This document shows positions 1-7,330 of a stretch of 64,000 nucleotides of DNA, piece by piece. The translations under genes and the position numbers were made by a program. Numbering within the stretch: the stretch's first letter is position 1; each line of letters begins with the position of its first letter. The stretch spans positions 558,001-622,000 of the forward strand of contig CAVVDT010000003.1 of NCBI GenBank assembly GCA_963747005.1. The letters are read 5' to 3'. Below the pieces are notes generated by a model, which saw only the letters and a list, made by a program, of their open reading frames with translations, was not told the DNA's origin and made no database searches. This DNA is from CAVVDT01 sp963747005. GTDB lineage: Bacteria > Pseudomonadota > Alphaproteobacteria > Rhizobiales > Aestuariivirgaceae.

Positions 1-190
1 CGTAGTTCCAGTTAATTCTGGGGTCTCGCCAGGCGCGATAGACACCGGCCGGCACATGGATCATCAGATCGTGGTCCATCGGGCCTGCTTCCAGCACCAG
101 GATCGATGTCCGCCCGTCGGCGCCAAGCTTGTTGGCCAGCACGCACCCGGCTGATCCGGCCCCGACGATGATGTAGTCGAACGTGGTCAT
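1..190 (-). CDS. GMC-family FAD-dependent oxidoreductase, N-terminal part (cut by window edge)
   Basis: The reverse strand reads MTTFDYIIVGAGSAGCVLAN from an ATG at 190 and stays open to the window edge. It shows the dinucleotide-binding GxGxxG signature (VGAGSAG), followed by an acidic-end strand (LVLEAG) and a PAG..RAWRDP..NWNY segment. This is the classic N-terminus of choline-dehydrogenase-like GMC oxidoreductases, which oxidise alcohols with FAD. Only about 63 residues are present, so substrate and full length cannot be judged. The gene is transcribed leftward, away from the IS66 element, so the 191-603 gap is its upstream region. Confidence 0.85.
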   Translation of the reverse strand, partial: MTTFDYIIVGAGSAGCVLANKLGADGRTSILVLEAGPMDHDLMIHVPAGVYRAWRDPRINWNY

Positions 191-455
191 TCAAAATTCC
201 CCGATCGCATGTGCAGCCAGGACCGGAATACGCCGCCCGCCCGGAACCGTTTGCCCCATGGCTGCCTGTTGCCTTCATTGTTGCATTGCCAATGCGGCGG
301 CGCCAGTCGAGCACAAGCGCCGGCGGCCAATTGCGTCGCGTTGTAGGGGCGTTTCCCAGCCCGCTCTCATGCGTCCTGCCGGCTGACAATTATAGATTAT
401 TTTGGTGGTGGGCGCAGTCTCCTGCGAACTCGTCTCCGGCTCAAATTGCCGACTA

Positions 456-595
456 ACAGGGAAAATACAGGGAAAATCGACAAAAATCGCTATCCTGGAG
501 CGCATTTTGGCGCCATAAAGCGCTGCAATTACAGTCAGTTACGGGGAAATTCCCTGCGGCAGAAAACAGGGAATTTTGAAGAGCATAACAGGGAA
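456..595. repeat. Cluster of ACAGGGAA direct repeats in the 191-603 intergenic gap
   Basis: The octamer ACAGGGAA occurs at 456, 467, 566 and 588, with a one-base variant (ACGGGGAA) at 541. A sixth copy lies just inside the IS66 left end at 620. I see no convincing gene in 191-603. The repeats may be operator copies or a remnant of a mobile-element end; nothing in the sequence decides this. Confidence 0.5.
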
Positions 596-699
596 TTATC
601 AGGGCCGGATCGTAAGCGTACAGGGAATGCACACTTGTTCGCGGGGTGTGTGTTGCGATCTTCTTGTTGACGGCGATTTGCGCCGTGCAGGAGATGATG

Positions 700-1365
700 A
701 TGCCGAGAATGAAAGCCGCGAAGCAGGCGGAACTGGAGGCGTTCTGGCGTGCGCATGTCGACGGCTGGCGCCGTAGCCTCCTGAATCAGCGCGAATATTG
801 CCAGGTGCACGGGCTGCCTTTGAAGCGGTTCGAGAACTGGCGTGCGAAGTACCGGCACGAGGACGGGCGCTTTCCCCACAAAGTGCTCTACCGCCGCAAC
901 AGGGACCTTAGTCATATGACTGATCCTATGACTAAGGAAGTTGCAGCGGCGGCGACCTGGATTCCCTCCGGGCGATCGCGCGGGGCCGGCGCGCGGCGCA
1001 ACTTCGCAGAGGCCGACAAGCGCCGGATTGTCGAAGAGGCCTGCCGCGAGGGCGCGTCGATCTCCGGTGTGGCCAGGAAGTACGGGATTGCGGCGGCGGT
1101 GGTGTTCCGCTGGCGCAAGGAGCTGGCCCCGGCGCCTGAACCGGTCCTCCTGCCGGTCGTACTCAGCGATGCGCCAGATCAGCCGGGGGATGCGCCTCGA
1201 TCCGGTCTGGTGCAGATGTCCGCCCCTGCTCCGGTAATCGTCGAGCGGTCAGCGCCGGCAATCGAGGTTGAGCTGGTTGGCGGCCGGCGTGTCCGCTTCG
1301 GGCGTGATGTCGATCCCGAGATGGTGCACCGCCTGGTCATGCTGCTTGAGGGAGGTGTGTCATGA
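700..1365 (+). CDS. tnpA: IS66 accessory protein TnpA
   Basis: First gene of the IS66 trio; TnpA is required with TnpB for transposition in this family, but its biochemical role is poorly defined. The protein has an N-terminal segment (FWRAHVDGWRRS, QREYCQVHGL) and a second helix-turn-helix region (ADKRRIVEEACREGAS, ISGVARKYGI...FRWRKEL), both typical of TnpA. Three ATG codons occur at 694, 697 and 700; the AGGAG at 688-692 best fits the third. The 3' end overlaps tnpB by 4 bases (ATGA), implying translational coupling. The gene looks intact, about 221 residues. Confidence 0.85.
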   Translation: MPRMKAAKQAELEAFWRAHVDGWRRSLLNQREYCQVHGLPLKRFENWRAKYRHEDGRFPHKVLYRRNRDLSHMTDPMTKEVAAAATWIPSGRSRGAGARRNFAEADKRRIVEEACREGASISGVARKYGIAAAVVFRWRKELAPAPEPVLLPVVLSDAPDQPGDAPRSGLVQMSAPAPVIVERSAPAIEVELVGGRRVRFGRDVDPEMVHRLVMLLEGGVS

Positions 1366-1715
1366 TGATGGCTCCGGCAGGGGTGAAAGTGCATCTCGCG
1401 CTTGGCGTGACGGATATGCGCAAGGGGATTGACGGGCTGGCGATGGTGGTCCAGGGCATCCTGAAGCAGGATCCGTTCTGCGGGCATCTGTTCGCCTTCC
1501 GCGGCCGCAAGGCCAATCTCATCAAAATCCTGTTCTGGGACGGCACCGGCTTGTGCCTGTTCACCAAGCGGCTTGAACAGGGCCACTTCGCGTGGCCCGC
1601 AGCAGGCGCCCCGGGCGATGCGGTCAGTCTCACCCCGGTGCAGCTGTCGATGCTGATCGAAGGGATCAACTGGCGCGCACCGGAGCGGACATGGCGGCCT
1701 GCCGCAGCCGGGTGA
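1362..1715 (+). CDS. tnpB: IS66 accessory protein TnpB
   Basis: A 117-residue protein with the hallmark TnpB sequence: VHLALGVTDMRKGIDGLA near the N-terminus, a central FCGHLFAFRGRKANLIKIL block and a C-terminal QLSMLIEGINWR motif. This is the PF05717 family found only in IS66 elements. It begins within the tnpA stop codon (ATGA overlap) and is followed after 70 bases by tnpC. Length and motifs are normal, so I treat it as intact. It would be functional only together with an intact TnpC, which this copy lacks. Confidence 0.9.
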   Translation: MMMAPAGVKVHLALGVTDMRKGIDGLAMVVQGILKQDPFCGHLFAFRGRKANLIKILFWDGTGLCLFTKRLEQGHFAWPAAGAPGDAVSLTPVQLSMLIEGINWRAPERTWRPAAAG

Positions 1716-3096
1716 AAGGGCCGGAAGCTCGCCTGAATCTCCCTGAATTGCTTGGGTTTTTGCCTGTCCTGATGTATTATCGGTCATGCAGCTTGATCTT
1801 GCCAATCTGCCCTCCGATACCGCTCTTTTACATCGCCTGGTGCGCGACATGGCGGCGCTTGTCGAGCACCGTGATGACGAGATTGAGCGCCTGCAGCAGA
1901 TCATCAGGCAGCTTCAGCGAGCGCACTACGGGCGCCGCTCGGAACGGCTCGATCCGGATCAGCTGACGCTGGCGCTCGAGGATCTGGAGAGTGACCTTGC
2001 GGGCATTGCCGGGAGCCGCCCGATTCCCAGGGAGAGGGCCCGGGCTACCCGGCGCCGCAAGCCCCTGCCAGCTCATCTCGAGCGCCATGAGGTGGTGCTC
2101 GATATCGCTGGTGGTCACGAGGGCTGTCCGGGCTGCGGCGGTGCGCTTCATGCCATCGGCGAGAGCGTCAGCGAGATGCTTGACTGGGTGCCTGCCAGGC
2201 TGCGGGTGCTGCGCATCCGCCGCCCCAAATATGCCTGCCGGACCTGCGGCACCGTTGCCCAGGCGCCGGCACCGCAGCGGGTGATCGCCGGCGGGCTTGC
2301 GACACCGGCATTGCTGGCGCAGGTACTGGTTGGCAAATACTGCGATCACAGCCCCCTCTACCGGCAGTCCCGGATCTTCGCGCGGCATGGCATCGGGCTC
2401 GACCGCTCTACCCTGGCGGGATGGGTCGGCGGTGCCTGCTGGTGGCTGGATGCGCTGCATGAACGGCTCGGCAGGGACATCTTTGCCTCCGATCATCTGT
2501 TCGCCGACGACACCCCGATCCCGGTGCTCGATCCCGGACGCGGCCGAACGAAGACCGGGCGGCTGTGGGTCTATGCGCGCGACCAGCATGGCTGGGCGGG
2601 ACCGGCACCACCGGCGGCGGTCTACTTCTACGAGCCCGACCGCAAGGCGGAGCGCCCGGCAGTGCATCTGGCACAGTTCAGGGGCGTGCTCCACGTAGAT
2701 GGTTATGCCGGCTTCGAGAGGTTGACGATCAAGGGAGACGTCGTGCTTGCCGCCTGCTGGGCCCATGCCAGGCGCAAGTTCTACGAGATCGCCGAAGCCG
2801 ATGGCTCGCCGATCGCCATCGAGGCGGTGCAGCGTATCGCGGAGATTTATGCCAACGAGGCAAAGGTGCGCGGGCAATCGCCGGCGCAGCGGATGGCGTG
2901 GAGACAGGCACGGTCGCGACCACTTGTGGAAGCGCTGCGCCTGTGGCTCGAACGGCAACTGCCACGCCTTTCCGCCAGCAGCCGGCTCGCCGAAGCCATC
3001 CGTTATGCCCTTTCCCGCTGGAACGGTCTCAGCCAGTTCCTCGACGACGGGTGCATCGAACTCGATACCAATCCCGTCGAGCGTGCCATCCGCCCC

Positions 3097-3102
3097 ATAG
3101 CG
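3097..3102. other. Left junction (att core) of the recombinase element
   Basis: ATAGCG marks where the tnpC reading frame stops matching its family (RPIA, then KRVSLC). The matching hexamer at the right end is ATGGCG. Only the third base differs. Confidence 0.7.
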
Positions 3103-3129
3103 AAGCGTGTTTCATTATGCACTCCCTAT

Positions 3130-5202
3130 TCAAGTGTCTGTAAACATTGGAAGTGTATCCGCGTCGACGATGCGACACGGGCGACCTTTCCGGGCTACCG
3201 CAGTTTTAATCGACTCCGACGCCAGATCGTCGGCACGGATTTGATAAGGCGCACCAAGCACAACCTGCACAGCCGGAAGGGTGCCGGTTTTGATAAGACG
3301 CCGTATCGCGTGGTTTGTGACGCCTAAGGCCTTTGCTGCCTCGGTCATGGTGAGCCATTCGCCATCTTTTTCAGCGGATCGATAGGCATGGATACCGCGA
3401 ACGCGCCGAACGGATGCGACACGGTGCGCCGTCCAGGTTTTGCCTTGACCGGTGGGCAATCCCATCCGATTGAGCGACGCGGCGATATGCTCGTCAGACC
3501 AACGGCCAGCCATGCTGCGCATCACCGCCAACGCATCTTCAGCTGTCGCGCAACCGTGCTCCCCAGATTGGGGTTTGCGAATGCGCAGCTCTGAGTGCTG
3601 GCCGCCCCGCCAGTGGATCGTGAGGACAACGTCGCGCACCGTATCGTCGACATCGACGATGATGTCGGCGATCAACGTCCGTAGCAGCTGCTGACGGGCA
3701 CGCATCGTCACATCGGGGGCGTCCCAGGCTGCGGACAGGTTTTCCGCCATGTCGGCAAAAGCGCTTGGGTCAACCTCGATGGTCGATGAGCTTTCGGCCG
3801 GCTGGCGTGCTTCCATATCTCGCACACGGCGTAACGCGATTTCCCAGTTTTTCTCCAACTGGGCGGCGATCAGACGATTGTCGGGATCACAGGCTGCGTA
3901 GCGGCGCTCGGCGAGATTGGACTCGTAACGGGCCTGCTGAAGTTCCAGATCGAGGATCTGGCGTTGATCATCTTGTCGTTCTCGGTGCATCCGCTCCGCC
4001 TCGAACGCGGCCTCGATCGCCAAGGGTTCTACCGCGCGCAACAGTTCACGCGCAACAGCCGCGTCCACCCGGGGGCCACCGAAGGTCATGCACCGGGGCA
4101 AGCCCATCATCAGGTTGGGCTTGTCGCAGCGATAGACGGGTCGGCTTTGCGGGTTCCCGGTATAGGTAACTGTCAGGCGCCGCCCGCACCGGCCACACGT
4201 CATGATGCCTGAGAGTAGCGCCCGGCCTCCTCGGCCCGATTTTACACCGTCGGCGCGACCGTAGTTGTTGAGTGCCAACTGTTTTTGGTTCCGCTCGTAT
4301 TCGTCCCAGCTGATGTACCCTTCGTGATGATCCTTGATAAACACTTCCCAAGTCCCGATCGGCTTGCTGTGGCCATAGCTCCGCCGCGCGCGCCCATCGA
4401 CGATGGAGGTTCGTTTCTCGCTTTTCCCGTAAACATAAACGCCTGCGTAAAAGGGGTTTTTGAGCACAGATATCACGTTGCGATAGCGGATCGGCAACCA
4501 GGTGAAGCTGGTCATACGCCCCTCATCCGAAGGCCGAGGGAAGTGGACTTGGTCAGCCGTCATCGATAACAACACCTGGCGCGCGCTGCCAAGCTCACGG
4601 AAGCGGGTGAAGATGAGCCGGATCACCTCCTGCAAGCGCAGATCAGGATCGAGCCCCAAACCCGCTTCGCGGTGCCAGATGTAACCGAACGGGACTGACA
4701 AGCGCAGTTCGCCCCGGCGCGCCTTCGACCTGGCGGCATCGAGCATTCGCGTCCTGAGCACGCCGAGCTCGAACTCGCTGATGCTGCCTTTCATACCCAA
4801 GAGCAGCCGATCATTGGGCTGGCAGGGATTGTATACGCCGTCGTGGTCAATGACACGGGCTTCGACGAGTCCGCACAACTCCAGAAGATGGTGCCAGTCA
4901 CGGCCATTTCGCGCAAGCCTTGACGCATCCTGGCACAAAACTGCGCCCACATTGCCCGCACACAGCCATGCTACCAGGCGATCAAAGCCGGGGCGCGCCA
5001 CTGTCCCGCTCGCGGATCGCCCGAGATCGTCGTCGATAACCTCGACGTCGATGAACCCGTACTGGCGGGCAATGTCGACGAGGTCATATTGCCGCCGCTG
5101 GCTCTCCAGGTTGGTCATGACCTGGGACTGCGTCGATTGACGCACATAGACGACGGCTTTGCGCTTCAGGAGTTGCGTAGGGATCAGTTCAACGCCGGTC
5201 AT
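3130..5202 (-). CDS. Large serine recombinase with C-terminal excisionase-like helix-turn-helix
   Basis: A 690-residue site-specific recombinase. The resolvase domain carries the nucleophile serine at about residue 23 (VYVRQST) and the conserved arginine motifs GRSASG and DASRLAR. A recombinase domain follows (PFGYIW...; KNPFYAGVYVYG), then a zinc ribbon (CGRCGRR...YRC) and a long coiled coil rich in E, R and Q. Unusually, residues about 615-660 form a MerR/excisionase-type helix (EWLTMTEAAKALGVTNHAIR). The ATG at 5202 overlaps the preceding small gene by 14 bases, indicating coupling. The stop lies only about 27 bases from the element's left end. It most likely catalyses integration and excision of this element. 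Appears intact. Confidence 0.9.
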   Translation of the reverse strand: MTGVELIPTQLLKRKAVVYVRQSTQSQVMTNLESQRRQYDLVDIARQYGFIDVEVIDDDLGRSASGTVARPGFDRLVAWLCAGNVGAVLCQDASRLARNGRDWHHLLELCGLVEARVIDHDGVYNPCQPNDRLLLGMKGSISEFELGVLRTRMLDAARSKARRGELRLSVPFGYIWHREAGLGLDPDLRLQEVIRLIFTRFRELGSARQVLLSMTADQVHFPRPSDEGRMTSFTWLPIRYRNVISVLKNPFYAGVYVYGKSEKRTSIVDGRARRSYGHSKPIGTWEVFIKDHHEGYISWDEYERNQKQLALNNYGRADGVKSGRGGRALLSGIMTCGRCGRRLTVTYTGNPQSRPVYRCDKPNLMMGLPRCMTFGGPRVDAAVARELLRAVEPLAIEAAFEAERMHRERQDDQRQILDLELQQARYESNLAERRYAACDPDNRLIAAQLEKNWEIALRRVRDMEARQPAESSSTIEVDPSAFADMAENLSAAWDAPDVTMRARQQLLRTLIADIIVDVDDTVRDVVLTIHWRGGQHSELRIRKPQSGEHGCATAEDALAVMRSMAGRWSDEHIAASLNRMGLPTGQGKTWTAHRVASVRRVRGIHAYRSAEKDGEWLTMTEAAKALGVTNHAIRRLIKTGTLPAVQVVLGAPYQIRADDLASESIKTAVARKGRPCRIVDADTLPMFTDT

Positions 5203-5368
5203 CGTCGAGTTCCTCCACGATGAGGCCGGCGGCCTGCATCAGAATTTGGGCAAGCGTGGTTATGGCCTCCGCCCGCTCCGCGTGGTTCATCCCGTCCACC
5301 TTGCGGGGCTCGAACATCAGGCTCATCTGCCTGCCCGAGGTCGGCACAGGCGCGCTGTGGTGCTTCAT
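5189..5368 (-). CDS. Small conserved protein coupled to the recombinase
   Basis: A 59-residue acidic, partly helical protein ending AGLIVEELDDDRR, in the position where related serine recombinase elements often carry a short gene. I chose the ATG at 5368 because a strong GGGAGG lies 6 bases upstream. Two upstream in-frame ATG codons lack such a site. The stop lies 14 bases inside the recombinase gene, so translation is probably coupled. No known domain is recognisable. By position it could be a recombination-directionality or partner protein, but nothing in the sequence proves it. Confidence 0.6.
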   Translation of the reverse strand: MKHHSAPVPTSGRQMSLMFEPRKVDGMNHAERAEAITTLAQILMQAAGLIVEELDDDRR

Positions 5369-5683
5369 CGACTGCCTCCCTTGCGATTCCATTATTGCTC
5401 GGGGAGTTTGTGGGAACAGCACTCAGCGTGACCAGCCTCTTGAGTTCCGACAGCGCCGCAAGATCAACCTGTGGCTGGCCAATTCTCATATCGGCGCAGA
5501 CGAGGGGATCCACCATCCAGCCAGGAATTGAGACGACAATGCCAGAGGGGCCTTCCACCTTGAGAAACTGACCAGTCCCCCGCTGCTCTACCCGCCGCAC
5601 AATGACCTTCCGGCCAAAATAGGGATGCCAACGATAATGAACTTCCCGCTCTTCGCCGACATGGGCAGAATGAACGGGTGATG
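5199..5683 (-). CDS. DUF5372-like gene lacking its 5' end in the integrated state
   Basis: The frame carries WHPYFGRKVIVRR, a short beta-rich middle (GQFLKVEGPSGIVVSIPG), then W-MVDPLV and a DLAALSELKRLV helix. This layout resembles DUF5372 proteins often found beside serine recombinases. No ATG, GTG or TTG start exists in this frame inside the element. Upstream it simply stays open into antisense tnpC, to an ATG at 5744. In the excised circle the frame joins in phase to an ATG at 3115-3113 of the other end (MKHASPSPVHSAHVGEER), preceded by GGGAG at 6 bases. The C-terminal limit is uncertain because the frame overlaps the 59-residue gene to 5199. Confidence 0.55.
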
Positions 5684-5686
5684 GCG
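5681..5686. other. Right junction (att core) of the recombinase element
   Basis: ATGGCG immediately precedes the point where the tnpC frame resumes (CTCGGCCGC = LGR). Shares AT-n-GCG with the left junction. Confidence 0.7.
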
Positions 5687-5965
5687 CTCGGCCGCAAGAA
5701 CCATTTGTTCGCCGGCTCCGATGGCGGCGGCGCACGTTGGGCAACCGTCTGCTCGTTGACTGAAACCGCCATGCTCAACCACGTCGAGCCCTATCACTAC
5801 CTCCGTGATGTGCTGCAGAAGATGATCGACGGGCATCCCGCCAACCGTCTCGACGAACTGCTCCCATGGGCATGGAAGGCCAGCAATCCGGCACCCAACT
5901 GACGACGTGCAAACTGGCCACGCTTACGCCGGATCAGGGATTTTGGACGCCGGATCAGGCTATTT

Positions 5966-6862
5966 TCACGAGAAGCGACTGACGCGGTCGAAGGCATCCT
6001 CGATGCCGCCACCACCACCATGGTCGTCATCGTTGCCCTGGCTCTCGACAATGACCAAACTCATGGCAAAGTCACTCTGCTGATGAAGCGTCTGTACCGT
6101 CACCTCCCGACGGCCAGGATCGACAAGCCAGTCGATCGGGTCCGCCTCTTCGTGATCGCTCAGCGGCGAACCAGATCTGGCCTGCGGCAGGTCTGGCATC
6201 AGGTCGTTACGATTCACGGTCGGCCGCGGAAATTCGCTGCACCGCGCCCAGTAGCGCAAACGTCCTGCACGAGAAAAGGCGATGGCAACGGTCGCCTCAT
6301 GCCGCTCGACATAGCGCCGTGCCGCCGCCTCGCGACTGACGTCGAAAGCGCGGGCGGCGGAAAGCACCCTTGCGAGATCCGGCCCGGAGGCCAGGAAGCG
6401 CTCGAACCGCCTGGACGGCGCGAGCAACTCGATGGCAAATCGGTTGGCCTCGACCTCCTGGACCTCATGCCGGGAGAGGCCTCGCCTCATATGCCAATTG
6501 CCTTCCCGCATATCCTGCCTGCTGCATTGAAAGCCGTCGTCGGCGGTCTGCTCGTGCCACGGGTTCAAAAAATGCCCCAGCTCATGGCCAACTGAATAAC
6601 GTTGCCGCTGGCGCCCCGATTTACAGTTGACGAGAATGGAGCCGACATCGCGTTCCGCCGTTGTGATCAGCGCGCCTTCCAGATTGGTAATCGGTTCTTC
6701 CCGGATCTCGACAATGTCGAGGGCTCTGGCGATCGCGTGAACCGGGACGGGACCATCGCAATCACCAAGCTGGCGATGGATGGCGGCGGCAAGCTTGTCC
6801 GGTCTGGGCCCCGCCTCCTCGATCTCCATGCGATCGAGCACGAGTTTGTATTCCCGGTCCAC
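5966..6862 (-). CDS. ImmA/IrrE-family metallo-endopeptidase
   Basis: A 298-residue protein with the zinc protease motif HELGH in YSVGHELGHFLNPW, a downstream EANRFAIELLAP helix, and the ARxFDVSREAAARRY region typical of the ImmA/IrrE (PF06114) family. These peptidases usually cleave a partner XRE repressor in response to DNA damage or stress. The GTG start at 6862 lies 1 base after the stop of the adjacent XRE gene, so the two form an operon and a probable protease-repressor pair. The C-terminus is glycine/aspartate rich. The IS66 element inserted about 30 bases beyond the stop, leaving the gene whole. Confidence 0.85.
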   Translation of the reverse strand: MDREYKLVLDRMEIEEAGPRPDKLAAAIHRQLGDCDGPVPVHAIARALDIVEIREEPITNLEGALITTAERDVGSILVNCKSGRQRQRYSVGHELGHFLNPWHEQTADDGFQCSRQDMREGNWHMRRGLSRHEVQEVEANRFAIELLAPSRRFERFLASGPDLARVLSAARAFDVSREAAARRYVERHEATVAIAFSRAGRLRYWARCSEFPRPTVNRNDLMPDLPQARSGSPLSDHEEADPIDWLVDPGRREVTVQTLHQQSDFAMSLVIVESQGNDDDHGGGGGIEDAFDRVSRFS

Positions 6863-6863
6863 C

Positions 6864-7202
6864 TCAACCAGCCTTGTGGCGTGATGTCCGGTGCCTGAGG
6901 AGGGACTTCATCATGTCATCGAGGATCCTGCGCTCATCGTCATCGAGGTCTTGTGCCTGGCGGAACATGCGCGCCAGTTCCACATCGGCATCGTCTGCCT
7001 TGCTGTCCTCGCCGATGAGATAGCTCACCGAGACGCCGAAATGATCAGCGAGCCTGGTGACGAGGCGCATGGACGGATTTTCGCTGCGGCCCTTCTCCAG
7101 CTCCCAGATGTGGGCCCTGGATACACCGGCGGCATCGGCCACGTCCTGCAGTGACTCCTGCTTCTGCATGCGCAACCTGGCAATGCGGCGTCCGAGGGCC
7201 AT
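6864..7202 (-). CDS. XRE-family transcriptional regulator
   Basis: A 112-residue protein with an N-terminal helix-turn-helix: RRIARLRMQKQESLQDVAD, then GVSRAHIWELEKGRSENPS, then a third helix ending VSVSYLIGE. An acidic C-terminal tail follows. I prefer the ATG at 7202 because GGGAG lies 6 bases upstream; the ATG at 7247 has no obvious ribosome site. It precedes the ImmA/IrrE gene by one base and is divergent from the ParB-methyltransferase gene at 7331, so the 7203-7330 gap probably holds its operator. The likely role is a repressor inactivated by its partner peptidase. Confidence 0.85.
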   Translation of the reverse strand: MALGRRIARLRMQKQESLQDVADAAGVSRAHIWELEKGRSENPSMRLVTRLADHFGVSVSYLIGEDSKADDADVELARMFRQAQDLDDDERRILDDMMKSLLRHRTSRHKAG

Positions 7203-7330
7203 GGCTGTCTCCCGTCGGTTGATGCGAATGTTCACCCCATCTGACATATTTAAGCCAAAGGGGTTGCAATCTCAAGTGTTCACTCTATCTTACAGATCGG
7301 TCAGACCTTGATTCCCGAAAGGAGGCCCTT

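Larger units (their letters stand above)
3100..5683 (-). mobile_element. 2.58-kb large serine recombinase element inserted in tnpC
   Basis: The element lies in the conserved RPIA-LGRKN stretch of tnpC. The two junctions share only AT-n-GCG (3097-3102 ATAGCG; 5681-5686 ATGGCG). This is the pattern left by a serine recombinase acting at a very short core, without the longer duplications made by transposases. Its three genes are all on the - strand: a DUF5372-like gene, a 59-residue protein and a 690-residue recombinase, tightly overlapping. I placed the crossover in GCG; it could equally lie in AT, shifting the ends by 3 bases. Confidence 0.85.
1786..5902 (+). pseudogene. tnpC: IS66 transposase TnpC, split by a nested recombinase element
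   Basis: The DDE transposase of the IS lies in two exons-like halves, 1786-3102 and 5684-5902. The first half runs through the coiled N-terminus, a zinc-finger-like region (HEGCPGCGG, ACRTCG) and the catalytic core (DHLFADDTPIPVL, HVDGYAGFE, CWAHARRKFYE) to TNPVERAIRPIA. After the insert the same frame resumes as LGRKNHLFAGSDGGG and ends DELLPWAWKASNPAPN. Joining ATA-GCG at 3097-3102 with CTC at 5687 restores a continuous frame exactly, about 512 residues, normal for TnpC. As it stands the left half reads into the insert and the right half has only a fortuitous GTG at 5678, so the transposase is inactive unless the insert excises. Confidence 0.92.
604..5935 (+). mobile_element. IS66-family insertion sequence with 8-bp target duplication, carrying a nested element
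   Basis: Terminal inverted repeats begin GTAAGCGT at 612 and end ACGCTTAC at 5927; 14 of the first 21 positions match. The flanking octamers 604-611 and 5928-5935 are both GCCGGATC, the 8-bp target duplication expected of IS66. The element carries tnpA, tnpB and tnpC in the usual order. Removing the 2584-bp insert at 3100-5683 would leave an IS of about 2.73 kb, a normal IS66 size. Intact duplications suggest a single insertion without later rearrangement of the ends. Confidence 0.93.
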
